Part shown: in pieces, positions 26,949 to 36,500 of the stretch
How the letters are laid out: every line of letters starts with the position of its first letter
Position numbering within the stretch: the stretch's first letter is position 1
Assembly (NCBI GenBank): GCA_027577415.1
Contig: JANBQS010000045.1
Span: 1-46,650, forward strand
Reading direction: 5' to 3'
From: Coemansia sp. RSA 922
Lineage: Eukaryota > Kickxellomycota > Kickxellomycetes > Kickxellales > Kickxellaceae
DNA length: 46,650 bases
Program-made: the position numbers and the translations under genes
The notes under the pieces: model-generated
The model's input: the letters and a program-made list of their open reading frames with translations, nothing else
Databases searched by the model: none
Told to the model about the DNA's origin: nothing

Positions 26949-29900
26949 ATGAGCGACGACATTTTAGCTGAAATCGAGCAGGAGTACTTGCAGCCAAGGC
27001 CATGTATCGCCAATCCGCAGCTGTCGTCAGCCCAACGGTCCATACCAAGGGAATACCGACTGCGCGACGTTTTATCGGTTTCGCGGCCATGTCTTGGCAT
27101 GACGCTGGCCATGGTCCGAAACGCAGTGACGGGCGAGTACTGTGTTGCCAAGGAAGTGGAGCTTCCAGCCGAGACCAACCCCATGTCGCTGTTGCGTGCT
27201 GCTGGCAGACGAGAGAACTACGCGTCGGGCTCGAGTAGCCAAGTCCCGTTCCAGCCAGGTGGAATCACGGATCTTTCTGACAAGGGAGTCGAGCAGGGTG
27301 CAACAGTCGAAGTCGAAGGAGAGCTGTGCACGGTGGCGGATGGATTCGAGCGCGGACTATTTGAGGTGGCCAAGGCACAAGTGCCAGAGCTGGCCGACAG
27401 CTTTGACCTGGCGGCAAAGTACTATGGCGCGGTTGAAGCGGCAGCAGACAGCGGCGAGCAGGGCGCATTGGGTTCTTCTGAAGCGACGGCTGCTGACGAT
27501 GGCGACGAGCCAGGTACTGAAATTGACCAGCTTGTGGCAAGCTCGCCGGACCAGGACCAGGGCCAGGCGCAGAGGGCTCGCACGGTGCTGGCGGAGGAGA
27601 CAGTCAAGAAGGAGTGGGCGCACGTAATCGACGTCAAGGCTGGGTTTTCAAACTTTTACCGACTGGTGCCCAAACTCGCCAGAGAGTTTCCGTTCGAGCT
27701 CGACGTGTTTCAAAAGCGGGCGGTGTTCCACATTGAGCGCGGAGACTCGGTGTTTGTGGCAGCCCACACCTCTGCTGGCAAGACGGTGGTGGCAGAGTAC
27801 GCGGTTGCGTTGTCGCAGATGCACATGACCAAGACCATTTACACGTCGCCCATCAAGGCGCTGTCGAACCAAAAGTTCAACGACTTTACGCGGGCGTTTG
27901 GCGAGGACAATGTCGGCATTCTGACTGGCGACGTAAAGATCCGGCCCGAGGCGCCGTGCCTGATCATGACGACCGAGGTGCTCAAGAACATGCTTTACCG
28001 CGGCGCCGACGTGCTGCGCGATGTCGAGTTTGTGGTGTTTGACGAGTGCCACTACATCAACGACCTGGAGCGCGGGGTGGTGTGGGAGGAGGTTATCATT
28101 ATGCTTCCCAGGCACGTGTCTATCATCTTACTGTCGGCCACGGTGCCCAACACAAAGGAGTTTGCCGAGTGGGTCGGGCGGACAAAGAAGCGCGACATCT
28201 ACGTCATCAACACGTCTCGGCGGCCCGTGCCTCTTGAGCACTACCTCTACGTCGGACGCAACCAGGTCAGCGACCAGGAGATGATGAAGATCGTCGACAA
28301 GGCAGGCGAATTTAGCAGCACGAGCTGGCGAGACGCTTACACGGCCGTCACCAAGGCGCCCGCGCATGGATCTCAGGCAGGCGGCAGCGGCAGTGGCGGC
28401 CGAGGACGGGGGGCGCGAGGGGCAGCGGCCAGCCACACGCTGGCCAAAATGACCACGCGCCACACGGCCGAGCGGCAAGGCACGACGCTTTGGGTGCACC
28501 TGGCGGGCATGCTGCGCAAGCAGGGTCTTTTGCCAGCCGTCATATTCACGTTCTCGCGCAAAAGGTGCGAGGAGTATGCCAGCTCGCTGCGAAATCTCGA
28601 CTTTCTCAACGACAGCCGGCGCAGCGAGGTGCACATGTTTGTCGAGCGCTGTCTGAAGCGGCTGCGGCCCGAGGACCGCACGCTGCCTCAGGTGCAAGTC
28701 ATGCGCACGCTGCTCAAGCGCGGAATCGGCGTGCACCACTCGGGCCAGCTGCCGATTATCAAGGAGATTGTGGAGCTTTTGTTTTCGCGCGGCCTGATCA
28801 GCCTCCTGTTTGCCACCGAGACGTTCGCCATGGGCGTCAACATGCCTGCCAAGTGCGTCGTGTTCTCGTCCATCAGGAAGCACGATGGCAGGTCGTTCCG
28901 CGACCTGCTGCCGGGCGAGTACACGCAGATGGCTGGCCGTGCTGGCCGCCGCGGCCTGGACGACACGGGCGTCGTCATCATCAACGCCGCGAGCGAAGTG
29001 CCAGACACGGCCACGCTTCACACCATGCTCCTGGGCCCTGCAACAAAGCTCCAATCCCAGTTCCGCCTGACCTACACCATGATTCTCAACCTGCTGCGCG
29101 CCAAGCAGCTACGCGTGGAGGAGGTCATCAAGCGCAGCTTTGGCGAGAACGACTCGCAGGGCCAGGCGCCCGAGCAGGCACAGCGCTTGCTAAGGGCCAA
29201 GGATCAGCTCGCCAGCTACCCCAGCCTAGGGTGCGCAATATGCGAGGACGACTTGGCAAGCTACTACCGGGTCTCCAGCTCGGTGCAGCGGCTAACTGCT
29301 CGTCTGCACACGAAGGCTGCCCATCGATCCCTTGCTGATGCTGGCACGGCGCGTGCCGCTCAGGCCTTTTGCTCGGGACGACTGGTGCTCGTGTCCTTTT
29401 ACCCGCACGCTGTGCTTGGCGTCATCGTCAGCAAGCTCGCGACAGATGGCTCGCTGTTTTCTTGCATTGTTTTAAATCCGCCCAGTGCTGCCGAGGACAC
29501 GCTGGCCAATGTGCCTCCATACCCAGCCACGAATCTCTCAGCAGTTGTCGCCAGCCTCAACCAGACTGACCTGGGCTATGTGTGCCGGGCCATCCCGACT
29601 GCCTCCATCATGGTCCTTTTGGATGGGGTGGTCAAGCTCGGGCCGCTGGGCGCCGTCAAGCACTCGGTTGGCCAGCGGGCACCGACGAGCGTGCCCTCGT
29701 CGCTGGCCATTGCCATTCGCAGCTCGCTAGATGCCCTAGCTGAGCGACCACTAGACATGGAGTATCCCTGGCAAAAGATTCGCGTTTTGGAGTATCAGGA
29801 GCTGGTCCACGAGCGAGCACGGCTGACTGAGAGTGCAGGCGGATTCCAGTGCCGCGCTTGCCCTGATCTAGCCGAGCACTATCTTGCCACCCACCAGCGA

Positions 29901-30560
29901 GCGGCGCTGCAGTCGGAGCTGGACGAGCTGACCATGCAGCTCTCGGATCAGAACCTGAATCTCTTGCCCGACTACAAGCTGCGCCTGGACGTGCTCAAGG
30001 ACATGGGATACGTGGATGAGATGGGCAACGTCCAGCTCAAGGGCCGCGTGGCCTGTGAGATGAACTCTGCCGACGAACTTGTGCTCACCGAGCTTATCTT
30101 GGACAACACGCTGGCGCAGTTTGAGCCCGAGGAAATCGTCGCGCTCTTGTCGGCCTTTGTGTGCGCTGAAAAGAACGAGCCCACCGACCTCATGGAGAGG
30201 CTCCCGCCCAATCTTCGCGCCGGACGTGACCGCGTGCTCGAGGCTGCTCGCCACGTTGGCTCGATACAAGTGGCATACGGCCTGCCCCTCAGCGTGGAAG
30301 AGTACGTGCGCGAGTTCAGGTTTGGCCTCATGGAAGTGGCCTACGAGTGGGCGCGCGGACTGTCCTTCCTGAACATCACCGGCCTGACCGAAACGCAAGA
30401 AGGCATAATAGTCCGCTGCATCGTGCGAATTGCTGATGTGCTAAAGAATGTGATTTCGGCCGCCATACTTGTTGGCGATGCTGAGCTCAAGCTCAAGCTC
30501 CAAGCCGCAAGTGAGCTGATCCGCCGTGACATAGTGTTTGCAGCGTCGCTATACTTTTAG
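26949..30560 (+). CDS. SKI2: Ski2-type RNA helicase of the Ski complex
   Basis: This 1203-residue DExH helicase of the Ski2-Ski3-Ski8 complex would thread mRNA into the cytoplasmic exosome for 3'-5' decay. After an acidic N-terminal region come Walker A (SAGKT, residues 275-279), TSPIKALSNQKF, the DExH box D365-E-C-H368 followed by YINDLERGVVWEEVI, LLSATVPN, FAMGVNMPAKCVVF and QMAGRAGRRGLDD from residue 660. An RNA-binding insertion (arch) lies between the helicase core and the C-terminal DSHCT domain, which ends at the C-terminus. Ski2 more often has DEVH, and here it is DECH. A Gly/Ser/Arg-rich insert lies near residues 475-495. The first in-frame ATG is used; the open frame runs further upstream without an ATG. 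Confidence 0.96.
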   Translation: MSDDILAEIEQEYLQPRPCIANPQLSSAQRSIPREYRLRDVLSVSRPCLGMTLAMVRNAVTGEYCVAKEVELPAETNPMSLLRAAGRRENYASGSSSQVPFQPGGITDLSDKGVEQGATVEVEGELCTVADGFERGLFEVAKAQVPELADSFDLAAKYYGAVEAAADSGEQGALGSSEATAADDGDEPGTEIDQLVASSPDQDQGQAQRARTVLAEETVKKEWAHVIDVKAGFSNFYRLVPKLAREFPFELDVFQKRAVFHIERGDSVFVAAHTSAGKTVVAEYAVALSQMHMTKTIYTSPIKALSNQKFNDFTRAFGEDNVGILTGDVKIRPEAPCLIMTTEVLKNMLYRGADVLRDVEFVVFDECHYINDLERGVVWEEVIIMLPRHVSIILLSATVPNTKEFAEWVGRTKKRDIYVINTSRRPVPLEHYLYVGRNQVSDQEMMKIVDKAGEFSSTSWRDAYTAVTKAPAHGSQAGGSGSGGRGRGARGAAASHTLAKMTTRHTAERQGTTLWVHLAGMLRKQGLLPAVIFTFSRKRCEEYASSLRNLDFLNDSRRSEVHMFVERCLKRLRPEDRTLPQVQVMRTLLKRGIGVHHSGQLPIIKEIVELLFSRGLISLLFATETFAMGVNMPAKCVVFSSIRKHDGRSFRDLLPGEYTQMAGRAGRRGLDDTGVVIINAASEVPDTATLHTMLLGPATKLQSQFRLTYTMILNLLRAKQLRVEEVIKRSFGENDSQGQAPEQAQRLLRAKDQLASYPSLGCAICEDDLASYYRVSSSVQRLTARLHTKAAHRSLADAGTARAAQAFCSGRLVLVSFYPHAVLGVIVSKLATDGSLFSCIVLNPPSAAEDTLANVPPYPATNLSAVVASLNQTDLGYVCRAIPTASIMVLLDGVVKLGPLGAVKHSVGQRAPTSVPSSLAIAIRSSLDALAERPLDMEYPWQKIRVLEYQELVHERARLTESAGGFQCRACPDLAEHYLATHQRAALQSELDELTMQLSDQNLNLLPDYKLRLDVLKDMGYVDEMGNVQLKGRVACEMNSADELVLTELILDNTLAQFEPEEIVALLSAFVCAEKNEPTDLMERLPPNLRAGRDRVLEAARHVGSIQVAYGLPLSVEEYVREFRFGLMEVAYEWARGLSFLNITGLTETQEGIIVRCIVRIADVLKNVISAAILVGDAELKLKLQAASELIRRDIVFAASLYF

Positions 30561-30638
30561 AATCAAGCCGATGAGTTTGCAGCTATGCTGTACTTTTTTA
30601 TTTAGAATTAAGCTGTTGGTAGTAAAAAGTGTGTGCTT

Positions 30639-33228
30639 CTAGCCTGTAAGCTGCATGTCTAGAGTGACGCGCTGCTGTCCAAGCCAGGAGGCCGGTGCGG
30701 CGCCTTGGCGAGACGACGAGGCCGCAGAGCCCATGCCGCTGCTGTGGCCAAAGCCGCTCTGCCGCTCTAGCTGACGCTGCAAGTTGAACCACGCCGAGGC
30801 CATGGTACGTGACTCTAGCAAGTGCACGGTATTCTGCTCGCGCAGCATGGCGCTCATGCTGTCTAGCTGCTCGTCCTTCATGGCCAGCTGTGACTGCAGC
30901 GACAGGATCACCTCGCGGTAGTTCTCTTGCGGCGCCGTCCCGTCGCGCCGCGTTTGCTCAAGCTTTTGGTCGAGCTGGATGCAGTGGTCCTTGGTGCGCT
31001 TCAAGCTTACTTGCAGCGCGTGTACCTCGTCACGCGATTTGACCAGCTCCTTCTGCAGCCGATCAATGTCAGACGGCGAGAACTGCGCTGCCTTTTGCCG
31101 CTCCAGCATGAGACCCAAATGCTTGCTGTTGGCCTCGGCCTCCCGCTTGCTGGCGTCGAGCCGAGTGGCTTCCTCTTGTAGCGCTGACAACCGCTGTGTC
31201 AGCCGGTTGTTCTCCGCAGACAGCCGGTCAATCTCGGCCTTGAATTCTTTGCTTTGCTCGTGCGTTTCGGCGTACCAGCCCTCCAGGGACGAGTTCTCCT
31301 TGCGCAAGTTGGCCGCCTCGCAGGCCGCCTTTCGCTCTTGCTCGCTAGCAACCGATGACGCGCGTGCTCTCTCTAGCTCCTCCTTTGCTTGAGCAAGCTG
31401 CGAATGGGCATTGCTGACGTCGGCCGACGATGCCACAAGCCGCTCCGAGTAAGCCGCCACGTCAACTTCCAGTCGTTTGCGCAGCTCTTGCTCCTGCCGC
31501 AGCTCTCTAACCGCGTCATCCCTCTCGCGGCTGGCCGTGTCGGCGATTTCCTCCAAAAAGTCTGTGGCGCTGGTTGAAGATGCCTGCGTTGTGCCGCTCC
31601 TGGCTTCGCCGAGCTCGCGCTCAAGCCTGGCGATCTTGGCCAAAAGTGCTGTTCTGTCGTCACCCTCCATTGCTGACGCCAACCCGGACTCAAGCGTGGT
31701 TCCGCTTACCTGAGCAGCTCCACCAGCTCCGTGAAGTTCAAGCTCACGAAGCGACTCTTCCAGTGACAGAATCAGCTCCTGGTCGCGTTGCTTATCCTGG
31801 TGTAGCCGCTCCTTCTCGTCCTCCAGCTTGCGCAGTTGTTCAGCCGCCAGTGCTAGCTCGCTGGTTGCCTGATTGTGCCGGGCTTCCAGCTGCGCATACT
31901 CGTCTCGGTAGTTGTCCATGGCTGGGCGTCGCTGCGCTACCCGCCGGAACTCGTCCTCGATCTGCTGTGAGCGGTCCTGCGCCTGCGCCAGCTGCTCCTC
32001 GAGAAGCCGCACTTGCCGTCTCAAGTCTGTACTCTCTTCGAGCTTTTTCTTGTACTTTTCAATGACATGCTCCGACTTTGCCAGCCTTTCCGCAGCATGC
32101 TTGTACTCTTGTAGCTGGTCGCGCAGCCGGACCGCCTCGTCCTTGGCGTCGGCCGTCTCGCCCAGCTTTCGAGACAAGTCTGAGATCGTCGCCGTCTGCT
32201 CCCTATGAATCTTGTCGGCTTCCTGGCAGCGAATATCCGCCTTTTCCAAGTCGTGCTTGAGATTCTCAATCTCCGCACGTAGCAGGAAGTCGGCCCGTCC
32301 AGACTTGTCGGCTCTGGCCATCGACTTTTCCAGATCGTCCATGCGCATCTTGAGCTCCTCGTTGAGCACCAGCAGCTCCTCGTACTTATTTTGGACCTGT
32401 CTGTGCTCGACAGTCAGCTCATGCGCCGACTTTTCCAGCTCGTCCTTTTCGGCGTAGGACTTCATTAGCTCGGCCTGAAGCCTAGCAACCGGATCAGCTC
32501 CATCGCTGCTGCGCGAGGCGTCATCCATGTCTATGTCATGCCCGTCCGCCTCGCCGTCAGGTTCAGCGCTGCCCAACTGCGCCAGCACTGATTCAATAGA
32601 CACCATGAGACTGCGCTGGTCCTCCTCGCCCAGTGACATGATCTTGCCAATATAAACCTGGTTTCTCTCACACTGGACGGCAAGCGTGAGGATCAAGTGA
32701 CAAAGCTTCAATAGCTCGTCCGCCTCCTCGTTCTTGGCAATCGCTCCCAGGTTTGGTTCGGCCAGATTAGATGTCGGATAGCCAAGTACTTCCTCATAGT
32801 ATCGCGTAACCAGTTTGTACAGCTTCTTCAGGTTGTTCATCTTTAACACCCAGTTGTCGCCAATGTCCGCCGATCGAATCGACTTGAACCACTGCCGGTC
32901 GCTACAAGTGCCAGAGTGTTGAAAACGTAAATAGTTGAGTATGTATAAAAAAAATGGCTGCAAGTGGCACGCTTCCAAAGTGTGGCGTTACTCTTACATT
33001 TCCGCGCATATTTCAAACAGAGCAATTCCATCGGTCAGGTCGCTGAGATTAGAGACTCGTTTGCTCAAGGAACCAAACGTCCCGACCTACACCACATACA
33101 GTATACAGTAATAGAAGGCATATAGGCTTTAGTACTCTTGAGGGCCTTGAAGCTCAGAGCCCAGGCAAAGACAACTCGGATAAACGCACCCAATGGACAA
33201 AGCCCATGGCAATGTCTTCTTGGCTCAT
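30639..33228 (-). CDS. HOK1: Hook-family dynein-endosome adaptor (three exons)
   Basis: The spliced model gives 796 residues. Exons are 33228-33190 (MSQEDIAMGFVHW), 33086-32998 and 32901-30639. The joins restore a Hook domain reading HWVGTF..., NLSDLTDGIALFEICAE, then IDRQWFKSIRSADIGDNWVLKMNNLKKLYK, which aligns in order with animal Hook N-termini. Residues ~1-140 bind dynein light intermediate chain in this family. Residues ~150-700 are almost continuous coiled coil, and a short C-terminal segment would contact the FTS-FHIP cargo complex. In filamentous fungi the orthologue (HookA/Hok1) couples early endosomes to dynein and kinesin-3. Without exons 1 and 2 the frame would begin with a TTG inside intron 2. 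The gene is tail-to-tail with SKI2, 78 bp apart. Confidence 0.88.
32902..32997 (-). other. Intron 2 of the Hook gene
   Basis: GTAAGA...CTTGTAG, 96 nt, splits an Ile codon (phase 2). A CTCAACT branch-like site lies upstream of the acceptor. Joining the exons gives FEICAE-I-DRQWFK, a continuous Hook-domain match. Confidence 0.85.
33087..33189 (-). other. Intron 1 of the Hook gene
   Basis: GTGCGT...GTGTAG, 103 nt, phase 0, with a TACTAAAG branch site. The donor is less than ideal, but exon 1 then supplies an ATG and a Trp at the conserved Hook position. Confidence 0.7.
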
Positions 33229-33511
33229 AGGAATAAAAAAAGGAAGCTAGAGTTATCGTTTGGAGTGAAAATTAAATGAAGAGGTGGCAAGAGGTTAGAA
33301 AGAGCAAACATCAGACAGGCAGGCCTGTTGTAAAGTTAGCATCCCTTCAATGTCACGTGCAGGGCGAGTGCTGATTACGTTTTTTTTACTTGGTGCACAA
33401 GTTGGAGATCACGCCTTTTGACTACGCAAACATATTTGTCTCCTATTATTTTTTTTTACGTCTAATTACCACACACTCTCTCTCCCGACGTGTGTGTGTG
33501 TGCTCGCTACA
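33229..33511. promoter_or_regulatory. Bidirectional promoter region, Hook / ASH-like gene
   Basis: These 283 bp lie between divergent start codons. They contain a TCACGTGC E-box (core CACGTG at 33354-33359), two T-tracts and a short TG dinucleotide run just before the ASH-like gene start. The longer open frame into that gene starts at a GTG within the TG run and is not used. Confidence 0.45.
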
Positions 33512-36500
33512 ATGGCTGGTCACACCGCCATTTCTGAACCCGCTAGCTTTAGCCTAGTCGAGTGCTCGGCGAACGGGTGGTTCTCTGTACGTGGACTTCC
33601 GGCTCTAACGCATCTCGACCGGATCTATCTCAACGGCTTACATACGCTACTTCCCTTCTCGATCACAAATAAGACCGACTGGACCTTGGATATTGCGCTC
33701 TCTGCCACTCCCGCTTGGGCACTAAAGTTTCAACGACACAACGCAAACTGGGACTCTGTGTCTGCAGCTAGCCGGAAGGCGTATGTCGAGGTACAGCAGC
33801 AGGCTGGCAGCAGCAGCAACAACGATGAGGTTACATTGCGCTGCAAGGCAGAAACGCTGAAGGACTTTTGCGAGGTATTCAATCAAATAGACGGCGTAAA
33901 CTCGATTATCTTGCTACCACATGAGACGGTAGAGCTGGTGCTTTTGGTCGAGGGGTGTGCGCCAGTAGTGCTTGGGACGGAGTTGGCCACGCCTGCTGCT
34001 ACATCTGGCGCAGGGGATGAAGGCGGCTCCTACTTTGGATTCGTGTCTAGCCATGCGACTATTGCATTTCAAGCAACTGCTGATAGCGGCTCCTTGGCCG
34101 CAGATACAGACTCATATGGCGTTCAATTGCGCTCCAGCTTTTGCCGATCAGTGCTGGAGATGGATCCGCCGACATCGCGTATATATCTCGACGACTGCGC
34201 GGTCGGAAAGCCCTATGAGCGTGTGCTGCGCGTCAGAAATGCCTCAGAGATTGGCTTGGACTGGACCATGACCGTGGTGGAGACAACAGACACTACGTCG
34301 CTGTCCTCGCTACAGCTACTGGACGCCGACATGCGCCCGCTGAGTGGCGGTCATCTCGCTGGCTGTGCTGCCACGCAGATCTTTGTTCGGTACACGCCAC
34401 GAGCAGCTGGTGAGTTTCTCTGTCGCTTTCTGGTAGAAAACAGCAACGACCCATCTAACCAACGCTACTGGGTCTTTCGAGCTCGATCCACTCAGCGCCA
34501 AAAGCCCAAGCGCGTCGAGCTCATTGGCGACCCCGACATAAACTTTGGCAACTGCACCAGTGGCGTGTGGTACAACCGTGAGATTGCTTTCAAAAATATC
34601 AGCGACACTCCCGTCGTCATGCGCTTCCGCGTTGAGGGCAACACGAGCAACCTGACTATGAGGTCCGCCGTCAAGGCCAAGCAGAGCCTTGTCACTGTCA
34701 GCGAACAAAGCACAGAGCCGCCAGAGGGGCTTGGTAGAGACCAAGCCGTGCCAATACCACTACTAGAGTCTAACGACGAGGCCTTCCCATTGACTGACAA
34801 CTTGTCAGAACAGCAAGGTGGTCCCGATGCCGACAGCATCAGTGAGAGTTTGCTGGCAAGCGACAACCGGAGCGGCGCTATTGCAACTGTGGCAGCCTCG
34901 GACCAAGACCCGACTCTTGACCACATGTCTACCAGCACCACTCGGCATGAGCCAAATCCGCCTGCACAGGATACCAGAGACAGCGGACGGCGTCTTCAGC
35001 CTCGGGACCGCCTGGCTGCCTCGCATGGTCCCCAGCCTGCTCTCTTTGACGAGGTCCTGATCAAACCTGGCTCAATGCGCACTGTGGTTTTATCGCTAAT
35101 TGGCAACGCTACCGCCACTGCCTCGCTTAGTGCCGGCCAGTTTGACACCCAGTCATTTACTCTGTTCTGCGAATGCAGCTCTCCAACCGGCAGCAGCAAG
35201 CAGTCGCCGCCTTCGCCTCTCGCCACAAAGGGCTCCTCTTCTATTACCGATCGAAGCGTCGAGCGCTTGTCGCTTCCTTGTACGCTAAACATGTGTATCT
35301 CGTATGTACGCGTCACGCCTGCTCTACTTGACTTTGGCACTGTAGACGTCGGCATGCTCAAGACAATGTACTTGCAAGTGGAGAACCTATCGCACGTTGA
35401 GGCCACAGTCCAGTGCCGCCTCGAGTCCAAGGTCATCAACTGTACTCGCATCCCAGTTGTCATCCCGCCCCTCATGTTAGAGACGATCCGAGTCGACATA
35501 TATCCACGCCGCATCAACCCCCGCTATCGCAAGCAGATTATCGTGTGCAACAGACACAACCGCTTCAACGACAACGTCGTAGAAGTTCGCAGCATCCACG
35601 TCGATCAGCGCCGGATGGCTTTCCACAACTTGTTCTACAAGACGCTTGTCCTGGACAACGAGCAGAACTTTGTCGACTTTGGCGCTGTGCCCCTCAACTC
35701 TCGCACTGTGCGCATGATCAGCCTTCGTAACATATGTCGCTGCCCAATTGCCATTGAGACCTCTGTCAGCGATAGCAGCAACATTGGCGCTCCGCCAGAT
35801 GCAAATAATGGCAGCGGTATGCTTGTTGTCTATAAGATCGTGCCTGTGCTGAAGAACGGCGCTCTTACTCCGGAGGCTCGGCTGGTTGCGCGACGATTGC
35901 CCTTGCTCGAGCGCCAAGCAGTCATCCACAGCAACATTGAGCGCTTCAAGGAGCACTCTGGCGGCCCCTTGCTTGCAGCCGAACAAGCTCTGGCATCCTT
36001 GTCAGAACCCATTGTCCCGTACTCGCTAGCTCGCTCTAATGGCCCCACTGACTCCAAGTTAGCGGTGGCATTGCAGCCGGATATGTTTGTCGACAAGACC
36101 GTAGAGCAAGGCCATGTGTGCTTGGTACCCTTTTCGCCGCGTGGACGCACTGTAGGGGCTTATCGGTCAGTCGACTACTTGGACGTCGCCTCGGCACCCA
36201 GGCACGCGTCCAGCGCCGTGCGAATCCGAGAGAGCAGCCTTTGGCAACTCTCCGACAAGCATACCGAAGAAGGCGCTACGACGCCGCAAGCCGCGAGTAC
36301 CGATTCTATACTGGCCCACCCCACTCTAGCCTACTCAGAGTTGGCGACGACTCTGACTCCCGCTGGATGTGTTGGCGCTCATACGCCCGAGGATGTCGAT
36401 ACTCTGGAGATCCTAGGGCGCGCCAGGCGGCTTTTAAGCGAAATAATGGACAATCTGGACTTGGTGCCACCCGTCATGTTCTCGTCGCCGCAGGCTGAAG

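Noticed and set aside
28128..29338. Long open frames of 308 (minus) and 282 (plus) codons inside SKI2
   Set aside because: Both overlap conserved helicase motifs of SKI2 in other frames and show biased shadow composition without domain similarity.
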